A stretch of 64,000 nt of DNA from Haliscomenobacter hydrossis DSM 1100 (GCF_000212735.1 NC_015510.1:868001-932000), one strand, 5' to 3'. Shown: positions 36,763 through 48,346, numbered from the stretch's first letter. The notes: generated by a model not told the origin, from the sequence alone. Numbers and translations: made by a program.

Positions 36763-38703
36763 ATGAGTGACCAAAGATCCAACAAAATTTTTTTCTATTC
36801 CATTTTGTCTGCTGCGATTGTCATTGCAATGACGAGTTGCACCTCTTCTCCTGAACCAGCGTGGCAGAAGCTCAACCAGGAACTAATTAGTAAACACAAT
36901 TTGAAAGTCCGGAATCTGTCCGGATTACCCACAAACGATATTGAGTCAAACCTGAAAGACGGACAAGTTACCAATCTTGACCAGGTAGACAGTATTGATT
37001 TAGCCCCAGGCGTTAAAGCAAAAATCTTCTGGGGAACTGGCACCATGGTGAGTGTGATTGAACTGGCACCCAATGCAAAAATCCCCGAAGCCGAATTGCC
37101 AGCTGAAAGGTTTGCCTTTGTGCTTGAAGGTTCTATTGAGCAATTGATCAATGGGAAATCGGTTAGCCTGATTTCCAAAGAAAGGGAAGCTCCGGATGGT
37201 ACACATAGCGGTACGCCTCGTGTCGATTTTGTCTATCTGGAAAAAGGAAGCAAAAGTGCCGTGACCGCAGGTAGTGCAGGTGCCAAATTATTGGAGATTT
37301 ACAGCCCCTTCCGTTTAGATTATCTTGAAAAAGCGGGCGTTACGAATCTACCGACAAAAATGGCTGAACTTACCAATCCGGCGAAGCCAAATGTAAAGCC
37401 GAATCAGGTGTACGATTTGTACGATTTTCAACTCACCGAACTTGCCCCTGGCGCTCATTCCAGACTCATTGCGGGGAAGAACACCCAGTTTAGTTTTATT
37501 TCAATGGAACCGGGATCAGTTTTTGGACATCATATCCACCCTGAAGAACAAATGATGATGGTACTCAGAGGTGAATGTGATGAAATTTTGCTGGATACGG
37601 AACAACGCATGACACCCGGTGACGTGGTGGTCATTCCGGGCAATATGGTTCATGGGGCAAAAATGAGCGCGGTAGGATGTGATGCGCTGGACATTTTCTG
37701 GCCAGTCCGCCCAGACTACATGGAAAAGGAGCAAGCCAGAATGGCCGCTTACCGGGCGATTATTCCAGAGAATGCAAAACCTGAATTATTGGTGGATGGA
37801 ACAAAAACCAAGCCCAGTCTGACTTTCAGCGAAGGCCCAAAATGGATGAACGGCAAAGTCTATTTCTCCAATATGTATTTTGATCAAAACTGGACCGCCG
37901 ATCCTTCCAAGAGTTCTACGGTCGAATTAAGCCCTGATGGCACTTATAAAAATATTACTCAAGGCAAAATGCAAACGAACGGGCTCTATCCGTATAAAAA
38001 CGGCAACCTGCTGGTTTGTGATATGATCGGGCATCAGGTGGTGGAGATGACCCCGGCCGGTAAAGTTGTAAAAGTGATTGTAGATCAATACGATGGCAAA
38101 CCCATCGACGGCCCTAACGATATCATTACCGATGCCAAAGGAGGGATTTATTTCACCGATCCTCAGTTTACGATGGAGCCGAAGAAGTCCCAACCCGGTC
38201 GGGCGGTGTATTACGTTGCACCGGAAGGTAAAGTTACCCGACTGACGAAGCCCAACGAATTCGCGATGCCCAACGGGATTGTGTTGTCACCGGATGGTAA
38301 AACCTTGTACATCAACAATTGCTACGATGACGAATCCTGGTTTCCGGTAAATAGTGAGAAGGACAATTACATCTGGGCTTACGATGTGAAGGAAGATGGA
38401 ACCATCAGCAACGGCAGACAATTCGCCAAGTTGTTCCTAACCGGTAATGTGCTGGACAGAAAAGGCAAGTCATCGAGTGCCGATGGAATGGCCATTGACA
38501 AAAAGGGCAATCTTTATGTAGCCACCTACTATGGGGTGCAAATTTTCAATGCCGCAGGAAAATATGTTGGAATGATCAATTTACCGAGCTTCCCGGTGAG
38601 CCTTTGTTTTGGGGGCAAAGACATGAAAACCCTGTACATCGTCAGCTACAGCAAGGTGTATACCATTCGCACCAACATGGAAGGCTTCGTCAATTATTTA
38701 TAA
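36763..38703 (+). CDS. Bicupin-SMP-30 fusion lipoprotein
   Basis: A 646-residue lipoprotein (lipobox MTSC, Cys26). Residues 60-190 form a cupin without obvious metal ligands. Residues 220-330 form a second cupin with the metal motif GHHIHPEEQ near 254-262, and residues 345-646 a six-bladed SMP-30/gluconolactonase propeller. The propeller keeps its Ca-ligand pattern: Glu in TFSEGP, Asn in GPNDII, Asn in MPNGIV and Asp in SADGMA. Function: hydrolysis of sugar lactones in the periplasm, with the cupins perhaps binding or isomerising the sugar. It is co-transcribed with the next gene (21-base gap). Confidence 0.85.
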   Translation: MSDQRSNKIFFYSILSAAIVIAMTSCTSSPEPAWQKLNQELISKHNLKVRNLSGLPTNDIESNLKDGQVTNLDQVDSIDLAPGVKAKIFWGTGTMVSVIELAPNAKIPEAELPAERFAFVLEGSIEQLINGKSVSLISKEREAPDGTHSGTPRVDFVYLEKGSKSAVTAGSAGAKLLEIYSPFRLDYLEKAGVTNLPTKMAELTNPAKPNVKPNQVYDLYDFQLTELAPGAHSRLIAGKNTQFSFISMEPGSVFGHHIHPEEQMMMVLRGECDEILLDTEQRMTPGDVVVIPGNMVHGAKMSAVGCDALDIFWPVRPDYMEKEQARMAAYRAIIPENAKPELLVDGTKTKPSLTFSEGPKWMNGKVYFSNMYFDQNWTADPSKSSTVELSPDGTYKNITQGKMQTNGLYPYKNGNLLVCDMIGHQVVEMTPAGKVVKVIVDQYDGKPIDGPNDIITDAKGGIYFTDPQFTMEPKKSQPGRAVYYVAPEGKVTRLTKPNEFAMPNGIVLSPDGKTLYINNCYDDESWFPVNSEKDNYIWAYDVKEDGTISNGRQFAKLFLTGNVLDRKGKSSSADGMAIDKKGNLYVATYYGVQIFNAAGKYVGMINLPSFPVSLCFGGKDMKTLYIVSYSKVYTIRTNMEGFVNYL

Positions 38704-38724
38704 ATCGTCACAACCACCAAACAA

Positions 38725-39726
38725 ATGAAAAAAATCACGCTGAAGGTGTGCTTGTTTGCACTTTCGATCTGCTTTTGTGGGTTTACGCAGGTGTCCGGTC
38801 AAGAGATCGGCACCATTGAGTTCATTTCACCAGAGCTTTCGAGCCTCATCAAAAAAGAAGCGAAGGTAGAAGTGATTGCCGAAGGTTTTCAATTTACGGA
38901 AGGACCTTTATGGCTGGAGAAGGAGAAAATGCTCTTGTTTTCTGACATTCCTGCCAATACCATTTACAAATGGACCGAAGCCAAGGGCAAAGAAGTATAT
39001 GTGAAGCCAGGGGGGTACACGGGCAGCGAACCCAGGGGTGGGTTCATGGGGCCCAATGGATTGTACAAAACCAAAGATGGTAAGTTGTGGGTTTGCCAAC
39101 ATGGCGACCGCAGAATTGCCGCTATGGATGCCCCTCTCAATGCGCCAAAGTCCAATTTTGTAACCGTCGCAGGATCCTACGATGGCAAAAAATTGAATAG
39201 TCCGAATGACTTTTTTATGTCTTCCAAAGGTGAGCTTTATTTTACCGACCCGGCTTATGGTTTTGAAGGCGGAATGAAAGATCCCAAAAAAGAGCTCCCG
39301 TTTCAAGGGGTCTATAAAATGGACAAAGCCGGAAAGGTCACGCTGTTGATTGATTCCATGCAAGCGCCCAATGGCATTGGCATCCTTCCCGATGGAAAAA
39401 CCTTATTGGTAGCCAACACCCAGGGAAGAGGTAGAGGCTGGTACGCTTATGATATTGCCTCGAATGGTACCTTGGAAAACGCGCGTGTGTTTTACAATCC
39501 AGGAAATATCCGAGAACCTGGAGGCTGCGATGGATTTAAAATCGATAAAAAAGGGAATGTGTTTGCGGCAGGGCCGGGTGGTATCTGGATTTTCACGAAG
39601 GAGGGTAAGTTGATTGGAAAAATCAAGGTGAATAATTTGACTGCGGCCAATTGTGCTTTAACCGCGAATGGCAAAACGCTTTACATTACGGCTACGCAGT
39701 ATTTGTTAAGGGTTAAAATGCGATAG
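38725..39726 (+). CDS. Exported SMP-30/gluconolactonase
   Basis: A 333-residue protein with a Sec signal (residues 1-25, ending VSGQ) and a full SMP-30 propeller. The four metal ligands can be placed: Glu59 (FTEGP), Asn161 (NSPND), Asn216 (APNGI) and Asp269 (GGCDG). It probably opens an aldonolactone produced by the PQQ dehydrogenase at 45.8-48.1 kb, releasing an aldonic acid in the periplasm. It is second in a two-gene unit with the cupin-SMP-30 fusion. Its 3' end faces a family-B palindrome. Confidence 0.9.
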   Translation: MKKITLKVCLFALSICFCGFTQVSGQEIGTIEFISPELSSLIKKEAKVEVIAEGFQFTEGPLWLEKEKMLLFSDIPANTIYKWTEAKGKEVYVKPGGYTGSEPRGGFMGPNGLYKTKDGKLWVCQHGDRRIAAMDAPLNAPKSNFVTVAGSYDGKKLNSPNDFFMSSKGELYFTDPAYGFEGGMKDPKKELPFQGVYKMDKAGKVTLLIDSMQAPNGIGILPDGKTLLVANTQGRGRGWYAYDIASNGTLENARVFYNPGNIREPGGCDGFKIDKKGNVFAAGPGGIWIFTKEGKLIGKIKVNNLTAANCALTANGKTLYITATQYLLRVKMR

Positions 39727-39769
39727 GTTGTATTCAGTGGTGAACACTAGCCATTTTGAATGTGACTTG

Positions 39770-39928
39770 ATTTTGGCTACGCCAAAATGATAATTCACCA
39801 CGACGACACGACGATCACGACGTTTTGCTCCGCACCACACGACGCAAGCGTCGTGTACAAAGCGCGAAGCGCCTAAACGTCGTGATCGTCGTGTCGTCGT
39901 GGTGAATTAATCAAGCAGCGAAGCTGCT
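39770..39928. repeat. Nested palindrome, family B, copy 2
   Basis: The 159-bp element has perfect 32-bp arms (39791-39822 and 39878-39909, starting TAATTCACCACGACGACACG), an inner hairpin CACGACGCAAGCGTCGTG (39838-39855), a small GCGC-GAA-GCGC hairpin (39862-39872), and end hairpins ATTTTGGC-TAC-GCCAAAAT (39770-39788) and AGCAGC-GAA-GCTGCT (39914-39928). Layout and core sequence match copy 1 read in the opposite direction. It lies between convergent genes. Confidence 0.88.
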
Positions 39929-39957
39929 CTTTAGCAGCTCGTGTTTGAAAAGTGTCC

Positions 39958-40302
39958 CTAGTTTTCTTTCTTTACCCGAGCCAATTTCATTTCCCCTCTT
40001 TCGTTTTTGGTCACAATTTCGTCGTCACTCACCAATTCTCCAGTGTTGTTGATGGTCATCTCGTTAAACGAAACGGTGTAAGAAAATTTCTTTCCATCCA
40101 CTTTTCCATTCTCGATTTTCCGTTCTCCAAATTGAGTTTTCCAAATGCCCGTTAAAGTTGTTCCTTCAACTTTAAACGTGTAATTGATTTCCATCGTGCC
40201 GTTTGGCGTTTCACGGGTGCCTTTCCAGTCACCGTCAATGCCAGATTGGGCGTAGGTACTGAGGCATCCAAATAGGAGCAATACTGCGATCAGATGTTTC
40301 AT
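39958..40302 (-). CDS. Small exported beta-sheet protein, unknown function
   Basis: A 114-residue protein with a Sec signal (residues 1-19, ending TYAQ). The rest is a run of alternating beta strands (GDWKGTRETPNGTMEINYTF, then LTGIWKTQFGERKI) that looks like half a lipocalin or a calycin-like barrel. Similar small proteins accompany sugar-degradation genes in Bacteroidota. It lies 42 bases downstream of the second RraA gene on the same strand and so may end that operon. No catalytic residues are evident. Confidence 0.7.
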   Translation of the reverse strand: MKHLIAVLLLFGCLSTYAQSGIDGDWKGTRETPNGTMEINYTFKVEGTTLTGIWKTQFGERKIENGKVDGKKFSYTVSFNEMTINNTGELVSDDEIVTKNERGEMKLARVKKEN

Positions 40303-40344
40303 GTTAAATGAATTGTAGGTTAATGAAATTTTAGATTTTAGTGA

Positions 40345-41271
40345 TTACCATGTTCTTTTGCTCATCACTTTGTCGAGTTCTGCACGGGTCATCTTGCCCA
40401 GCTCGGGATGTTTTTCCAGCCATTTTAAAAACTCCGTTTTGATCTCATCCGTCCACTCGCTGTCGATTTCTCCGGTGCTGTATTTGTTGGTTCTGACCAT
40501 TTCAAAACCAAACTGGTCTTTTCGAATGACAAATTCCGATGTGCTGACCACTTGTTCGGCCAGATGTGCGGGCACAAAAAGTACACCTTCGATGGTCGCA
40601 ATAACCAAGTCTCCGGGAAGAACGATGGCATTGCCGATTCGAATTGGGCTGTTCAGCCCCATCAGCACCATTTGCTCGGTGAAGGAGGGGTGAAAATCCC
40701 GTACAAAAGCATTAAAACCTTTGAGGTTGGTGATTTCCTGCAAATCCCGGCAAGCGCCATCAAAGACTACCCCGTTTCCAGATTTGCTAAAGATGGAATT
40801 GGCCAGGGTAGCACCCATGATTGGGCCGCCGCCGATTTTCCCAAAAGCATCGGCAACGTACAAGTCGCCTTTGGTGAGTACATCGATCGGCCAGGCATTG
40901 GTATTCCCTTTCCGGCCTTGTTTTGCCCCTCTCTCCTTGATGTTTTTTTCAACATCGGGTCGGCTGGGCAGGTACATGGCGGTGACTGCCCGCCCGGTCA
41001 TACTTTGCGTGTTGACCGTTTTCCAGCCACCTTCGTATTGGTTGAGGTAGCCTTCATTTTTCAGCACCGTCCAGGCATCGTCAATCATGATGTGCTTCGC
41101 CCTTTCCAAAAGGGCATCGGAAATTTTTGGCCTGCCGTCCTGAAACCTTTCTCCTTTCCATTCAGAGGTAAGAAAGATCAGTTCTTCTTTGGAAATGGTT
41201 TGCCCATGCAAAGAAGTTTCAATCGATAAGCAGACAACTAAGCCTAAAAAAATGGTGAACCATGCTTTCAT
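40345..41271 (-). CDS. Exported RraA-family aldolase-like protein (copy 2)
   Basis: The start at 41271 (MKAWFTIFLGLVVCLSIETS) gives a Sec signal. The ATG at 41310 would code through a palindrome arm. The 308-residue protein is a paralogue of copy 1 at 35642-36598, sharing EWKGERFQDGRPKISDAL, the AWPIDVL block and the Arg-Asp signature in FDGACRDL near 173. It is expected to be a metal-dependent pyruvate aldolase or a related lyase. The two copies lie in separate operons of one catabolic region, which may reflect two stereochemical substrates. Confidence 0.83.
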   Translation of the reverse strand: MKAWFTIFLGLVVCLSIETSLHGQTISKEELIFLTSEWKGERFQDGRPKISDALLERAKHIMIDDAWTVLKNEGYLNQYEGGWKTVNTQSMTGRAVTAMYLPSRPDVEKNIKERGAKQGRKGNTNAWPIDVLTKGDLYVADAFGKIGGGPIMGATLANSIFSKSGNGVVFDGACRDLQEITNLKGFNAFVRDFHPSFTEQMVLMGLNSPIRIGNAIVLPGDLVIATIEGVLFVPAHLAEQVVSTSEFVIRKDQFGFEMVRTNKYSTGEIDSEWTDEIKTEFLKWLEKHPELGKMTRAELDKVMSKRTW

Positions 41272-41299
41272 AAATGAATAATTTAATGCCCGTTCAAGC

Positions 41300-41649
41300 A
41301 TACCCCACATGGGCAGGGCTGTTAAGTTCTAAAGTAGCGCTAAAATCCAACCTTGAATAAAAGGGAGAATCTTTTAGCTACCAAAAATAAAAGTCGCGTA
41401 GCGACGAACCATTTTGTAGCGGTGGATTTTAACCCGCCGATGAAAATGGTCGATCTTGTTTTTAATAGCGTGCCGTAGGTACGACCAATTTTGACTAATG
41501 TAGGTCTCGTACCTACGGCACTCCATAACCTGATCACGCAACTGACGGCGGGTTAAAACCCGCCGCTACAATATGGGTCATCGCTACGCGATTTGTCGAT
41601 TCAGCGTAATTCATTACTAGAACTTAACAACCCTGCCCGCACGGGGTAT
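41300..41649. repeat. Three-level nested palindrome, about 350 bp
   Basis: Outer arms 41300-41331 and 41618-41649 share GGGCAGGGCTGTTAAGTTCT and its complement. Middle arms 41394-41439 and 41546-41591 (46 bases, starting TCGCGTAGCGACGAACCATT) pair with few mismatches. The inner arms GTGCCGTAGGTACGA (41470-41484) and TCGTACCTACGGCAC (41507-41521) pair perfectly. It fills the gap between two minus-strand genes and ends two bases before the stop codon of the upstream one. No ORF is seen. Confidence 0.9.
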
Positions 41650-41650
41650 T

Positions 41651-43279
41651 TCACTTAAGAATACTTTTAACCGCTGTCGCCCCCAGCCGTTCTCCAAGCT
41701 GGGTAAGGTATAAACTTTGGGGCGTAACATGCCTGTCCATTGCTTCCACGTGGCCATTGGATTTGGTCAAATCCTGTAAGGCGGCATTGAATACAACCGC
41801 ATTGAGCCCGATATGCCCAAAAGAATAATTTTGTGCCGTGGGTGGTTGTTGGACCAAATAATCTCCCTCACAATTCCAAAATACAATATTGGCACCAGCC
41901 CAACCAATGATGAAGTCCCAGAAGCGGGCGGTAAGTGGGGCTTTCACATTGTCGTACAAGACCCCATTAGACCAACGGTTGTGTGGCTCGCTGGAAGAGT
42001 AAGGCTGAATAGCCGCACATTCCAAAAAGACATTTCCACTTGCTTCCGAACCTTGTAATACGAAGGAATGCCGTCCTTTTTCGGAAACACATCTTTGAAC
42101 CAAACAGAACTGGCCATTCATCTGGAAGGTGAATCTCCTTCCGCCCCAGCGCTGCGAAACAGGTTCTCTAGAGTCGCAATCCTGCACAGTAACCCATTTC
42201 GTTCCGGCGTTGGCTTGTACTACACTGCTTCCAAAGTGCAGCGCGGTCATGTTCCTCACCCAGGCATTTTTGACATGGGTAAGGTCGATGAAATTAGCGT
42301 AATGATTTTCATCGGAGAAATATTCCTCCCCCTGATACCGATGTTGGGCACCCAAGTCGTCCCGATCCATGTTCCCATATTCTTTGGTACGTATAGAAGG
42401 GTCATACTCGGAGATTCCACGCAAGTTTTCAATGCCAACCTGTTCGATCCGCTCGTCGTTGTATTTGTAAAGGACTCCCCCACCCCAGCGTTTATCGATC
42501 GCCGTGAAAATCGGTGCGTCCACCGTAACGGTATTTCCACTAATGTCAACAATTGTCCGGTCGAAGTTGATGTCAAAAGGTCTCCAGCGGTTCCTTCCAA
42601 CCGTTGCGGTGTCTAAGCCAATTTTTTTGATCCAATCTTCATTTCCAATGCGGCGTACCAGCACCCGATCTCCCTTTTTAAATGCTTTGGCAGAGGTTAT
42701 TCTGAAACGCAGGGCACCGACTGGTACGTATTCATCAGTAATGCTTTGTTTAGACTCTTCAAGCAGTTTTATACCGGATGCACCACTAATGTTGATCAGC
42801 GCGGGACGTCTAAATCTCGGTCCGCTTCCCTCTGCAGGCTTGGTTATTTTGCCATAAAGAATCGTACCTACATCGCTTCGCCCCTCTCCACGCAGTACCA
42901 CCCCTGATGCCTTGATGTAAATGGGCTTATTCAATTGATACATGCCCATTTTTAGGAGTATGGCTCCTCTAAACCCTGCAGCATTAGGAGGGAGGGCAGA
43001 GACCCGATCAATAGCGGCCTGTATGCTATCAGCGTTATCTCCTAGCACGGGCCAAATGGTTGCTTTTACGGCCACGTAAGGAATGGGCACACCGCCACCT
43101 TTATAGCCAGCATTTGAAAAATCAGGGATCGTATTGCCAAGGCTGTCAGCAACATATACCAGTTTTCCATCAACCCCGGGGAAGACCAAAGAGGTGGTGG
43201 GTAGCATGTCCTGCCCCGCACACACAAAAGTGTGGAGGCAGCATGCTACGATTGCGATCAAGGAGATTTTAATTCTCAT
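41651..43279 (-). CDS. Exported right-handed beta-helix protein, pectate-lyase-like
   Basis: A 542-residue protein with a Sec signal (residues 1-22). The region around 85-125 (DSIQAAIDRVSALPP and ILLKMGMYQLNKPIYI) is the classic entry of a pectate lyase-3/parallel beta-helix fold. The later sequence has typical helix-rung repeats such as VKNAWVRNMTALHF and NGQFCLVQRCVSEKG. It is probably a polysaccharide lyase or hydrolase for a uronic-acid-containing glycan acting outside the inner membrane. It lies 36 bases downstream of the esterase gene on the same strand. The catalytic residues cannot be assigned. Confidence 0.75.
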   Translation of the reverse strand: MRIKISLIAIVACCLHTFVCAGQDMLPTTSLVFPGVDGKLVYVADSLGNTIPDFSNAGYKGGGVPIPYVAVKATIWPVLGDNADSIQAAIDRVSALPPNAAGFRGAILLKMGMYQLNKPIYIKASGVVLRGEGRSDVGTILYGKITKPAEGSGPRFRRPALINISGASGIKLLEESKQSITDEYVPVGALRFRITSAKAFKKGDRVLVRRIGNEDWIKKIGLDTATVGRNRWRPFDINFDRTIVDISGNTVTVDAPIFTAIDKRWGGGVLYKYNDERIEQVGIENLRGISEYDPSIRTKEYGNMDRDDLGAQHRYQGEEYFSDENHYANFIDLTHVKNAWVRNMTALHFGSSVVQANAGTKWVTVQDCDSREPVSQRWGGRRFTFQMNGQFCLVQRCVSEKGRHSFVLQGSEASGNVFLECAAIQPYSSSEPHNRWSNGVLYDNVKAPLTARFWDFIIGWAGANIVFWNCEGDYLVQQPPTAQNYSFGHIGLNAVVFNAALQDLTKSNGHVEAMDRHVTPQSLYLTQLGERLGATAVKSILK

Positions 43280-43315
43280 TGAAAATGGTTTAGTGCTTGT
43301 CTACATTTGGCGATT

Positions 43316-45759
<2,444 letters not shown>

Positions 45760-45813
45760 CTGCGATCTTGTTTGTTTATAGTTTCAAAAAAACGTACGAG
45801 CTTGCTCTTTGCT

Positions 45814-48090
45814 TTATTTGCTAGTCGGAAGCGCATACACTACATAACCACGTGGTAATGCTCCAGGCTTTTTGGAGTAATCATAACTGTCGCGGGTAAA
45901 GTTGGAAGTGGCGTTGATGACCAGGTATTGTTTTCCATTCAGGGTGTACATACTGGGCTGGGCATTTGCCTCATAGCTCAGGGTAGTCTCCCATAAAATG
46001 TTCCCATTGTCCGCATCAAATGCGTACAACTTACCTCCTTTAGCGGTGGCAAAAACTACCCCGGTTGAGGTTACCACCATGCCTTTTCTGAGGGTACCGC
46101 CCGGTGAACCTTTGCTGGGGTCTCCCTTGGCGTACAAGGAATCCAGGCCAACGGGTTTTCTCCACTTGATGGTTCCTTTGTTCAAATCGTAAGCCACAAT
46201 CGAAGACCAGGGTGGTTCCGCTAAACCTGACCATTCAGTTCCATAATCCGTGATGTAACGATCTTTGGGGTGTTTTACTTTAGCGGGATACTCCGTCATG
46301 GGCGCACTCCTTTGTGCATCCGGTTTGATGGTAGCGCCACCAGAAGCGACCACGGGCCCTTTGGGAGGGGCAGTATTGGTTCGACGAGGGAAATTAAAGC
46401 TCCGCGGAGTACCTCCCAGATAGCGGTAAAGCGCTTCAAGGGTTTCCTCACTGACATGCGTGAAGCCAGGCATTGATCCCTTGCCGCCCAGGACAATGTC
46501 TTTAAATTCGGTGTAGATGATGTATTGTCCGGCATTGACCAAAGCTGGGCCAGTCACGCCCTCCATGTTTTTTCCATGACAAGGTTGACAGGTAGAGGCA
46601 TAAAAAGTTTTTACCTGAGCGATTTGATCCACCGACAGGTCCATTTTCGGAGACTCTACTTTTTTCAAGCGATAGGTGGAGGCGTGTTCCTGCGTCAGAA
46701 TGTACATCAATCCATTTTTGGGATCGGAGGCGGTATTGCCATAATTGGCCCCACCCAAGGCACCAGGCATCATGATGGTTTCGTATTGGTCGGAAGGCGG
46801 AATGTACAGTCCTGATTTGGCCGTGGCCAACCTTTTGTGCCATTGTTGTTTGATGCTGTCCGGGAAAAAAGGATTCAGGGTTTCTAAAGTCACTTCATGC
46901 CGGGTGAAATTGGGGAGTGAAGAAATGGGCTGGGTAGGCCAGGCTTTTTCTCCCGGCATTTTGCTGGCTGGGAAGGGTTTTTCTTCGATGGGGAATAGTG
47001 GTTTTCCGGTTTCCCGGTCGAATACAAACAAGAATCCATGTTTGGTAGCCACCGCTACGGCATCAATGTTTTTTCCACCATGATTCACCGTTAACAATTG
47101 TGGAGCACTGGCGAGATCGACGTCCCAAAGGTCGTGATGTACAATTTGATAATGCCACAAGCGTTTCCCCGTGCGTGCGTCCAATGCCACTAGACAATTG
47201 CCGAAAAGGTTACTGCCCAGGCGGTCGGCACCATAAAAATCATAGGTTGGTGAACCAATGGGCAAAAAGGCAATTCCTCTGGTTTGATCCACCGAGATTT
47301 CACTCCATACATTCACTCCTCCAACGTACTTGTAGGCATTCTTTGGCCAGGTTTTGTAGCCAAATTCTCCCGGTTGGGGGATGGTATGGAAAGTCCATTC
47401 CAGTTTGCCACTGACTACATTGTATGCCCGCACAAAGCCCGGTGCCGAGAAAAAACCTTCGCCCGGAGCCGAGCCTACGATCACCAGGTCATCATAAATC
47501 ACGCCGGGCATCATGGCCTGCATTCTGCGGATGGAAGAGGGCTCACGGCCCAGCCCTTCGCGCATGTCCGTATATCCATCATTGCCAAAACTCGTGATGG
47601 TTTTTCCGGTTACTGCATCGATGGCCTGGAGGGAGTTGTTGAGGGTGAAAATCAGGCGTTTGTCCTTTTTGTCTTTGCTCTCCCAATAATTGAGGCCCCT
47701 TCTGCTCAATCCCATGAGATTGGCATGAATCCAGATCTCCTTGCCACTCAGCACACTCACCGCAATCAACGAATTGTTCTTTCCCATCACATACATCGTG
47801 GTATCTACGATAATGGGGCTGAAGAAGTAGGGTTGCTGATCGCCCGAAGGATACGTCCAGGCCACTTGCATTTTGCCAACGTTTTCTTTGGTGATGTCCG
47901 CTGCTGCAAAATACCTCGATTGGTCGGGGCTGCCGCCGTAATGCGTCCAGGTGGTATGGGCTGGGTCGGTATTGTTGTAGCTATAATCCGCTAAGGACAA
48001 CAATCCAATAACTCCCAGCAATAGCAGTACAATAGAAGCGGGTGTAAAAAGGCTTGCTGCCTTTTTGTTTTTGTTGCGATTTTTAATCAT
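45814..48090 (-). CDS. PQQ-dependent sugar dehydrogenase with heme-c insert
   Basis: The start at 48090 (MIKNRNKNKKAASLF, then one hydrophobic anchor) gives 758 residues; earlier ATGs read through an inverted repeat. It is an eight-bladed quinoprotein of the membrane glucose-dehydrogenase type, with typical segments HHDLWDVDLASAPQ near 315 and GGANYGNTASDPKNG near 455. A cytochrome-c motif CQPCH lies near residue 505, inserted between propeller blades. The enzyme oxidises an aldose or alcohol in the periplasm using PQQ and passes electrons through its heme to the respiratory chain. It heads an operon of four or more genes. Confidence 0.9.
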   Translation of the reverse strand: MIKNRNKNKKAASLFTPASIVLLLLGVIGLLSLADYSYNNTDPAHTTWTHYGGSPDQSRYFAAADITKENVGKMQVAWTYPSGDQQPYFFSPIIVDTTMYVMGKNNSLIAVSVLSGKEIWIHANLMGLSRRGLNYWESKDKKDKRLIFTLNNSLQAIDAVTGKTITSFGNDGYTDMREGLGREPSSIRRMQAMMPGVIYDDLVIVGSAPGEGFFSAPGFVRAYNVVSGKLEWTFHTIPQPGEFGYKTWPKNAYKYVGGVNVWSEISVDQTRGIAFLPIGSPTYDFYGADRLGSNLFGNCLVALDARTGKRLWHYQIVHHDLWDVDLASAPQLLTVNHGGKNIDAVAVATKHGFLFVFDRETGKPLFPIEEKPFPASKMPGEKAWPTQPISSLPNFTRHEVTLETLNPFFPDSIKQQWHKRLATAKSGLYIPPSDQYETIMMPGALGGANYGNTASDPKNGLMYILTQEHASTYRLKKVESPKMDLSVDQIAQVKTFYASTCQPCHGKNMEGVTGPALVNAGQYIIYTEFKDIVLGGKGSMPGFTHVSEETLEALYRYLGGTPRSFNFPRRTNTAPPKGPVVASGGATIKPDAQRSAPMTEYPAKVKHPKDRYITDYGTEWSGLAEPPWSSIVAYDLNKGTIKWRKPVGLDSLYAKGDPSKGSPGGTLRKGMVVTSTGVVFATAKGGKLYAFDADNGNILWETTLSYEANAQPSMYTLNGKQYLVINATSNFTRDSYDYSKKPGALPRGYVVYALPTSK

Positions 48091-48105
48091 GTAGGTTCCA
48101 TTTAA

Positions 48106-48156
48106 CATTGCCAATGCGACATCTAATGTTTTGATTAGCAAATCGCATTGGCAATG
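48106..48156. promoter_or_regulatory. Palindrome in the 5' region of the PQQ dehydrogenase gene
   Basis: CATTGCCAATGCGA (48106-48119) and TCGCATTGGCAATG (48143-48156) are perfect complements. Inside them CTAAT and ATTAG pair again. It lies 16-66 bases upstream of the chosen start, so it may act as an operator or as a leader hairpin. Confidence 0.5.
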
Positions 48157-48291
48157 CGATGAAAAACGCCAAAATAATTGTCTAAATTACAATTATTTTG
48201 AATTGTAGGGAAAAAATCAAGAAAAAAAATTCTTCCTTGTAAAGTGTTTTACAAAGTGAAAATTCCAGTGGGTTGATGCCAGCAATTAATG

Positions 48292-48321
48292 CTTGACTAA
48301 ACAGCCTACTTTCTGTATCTT
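48292..48321 (+). promoter_or_regulatory. Candidate Bacteroidota promoter for the VapBC pair
   Basis: A CTTG at 48292 is followed after 19 bases by TATCTTG at 48315, close to the Bacteroidota pattern TTTG-N19-TAnnTTTG. It lies 25 bases upstream of the antitoxin ATG. This is a pattern match only. Confidence 0.35.
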
Positions 48322-48346
48322 GCTGCCATAGTAAATCATTTTCCAC

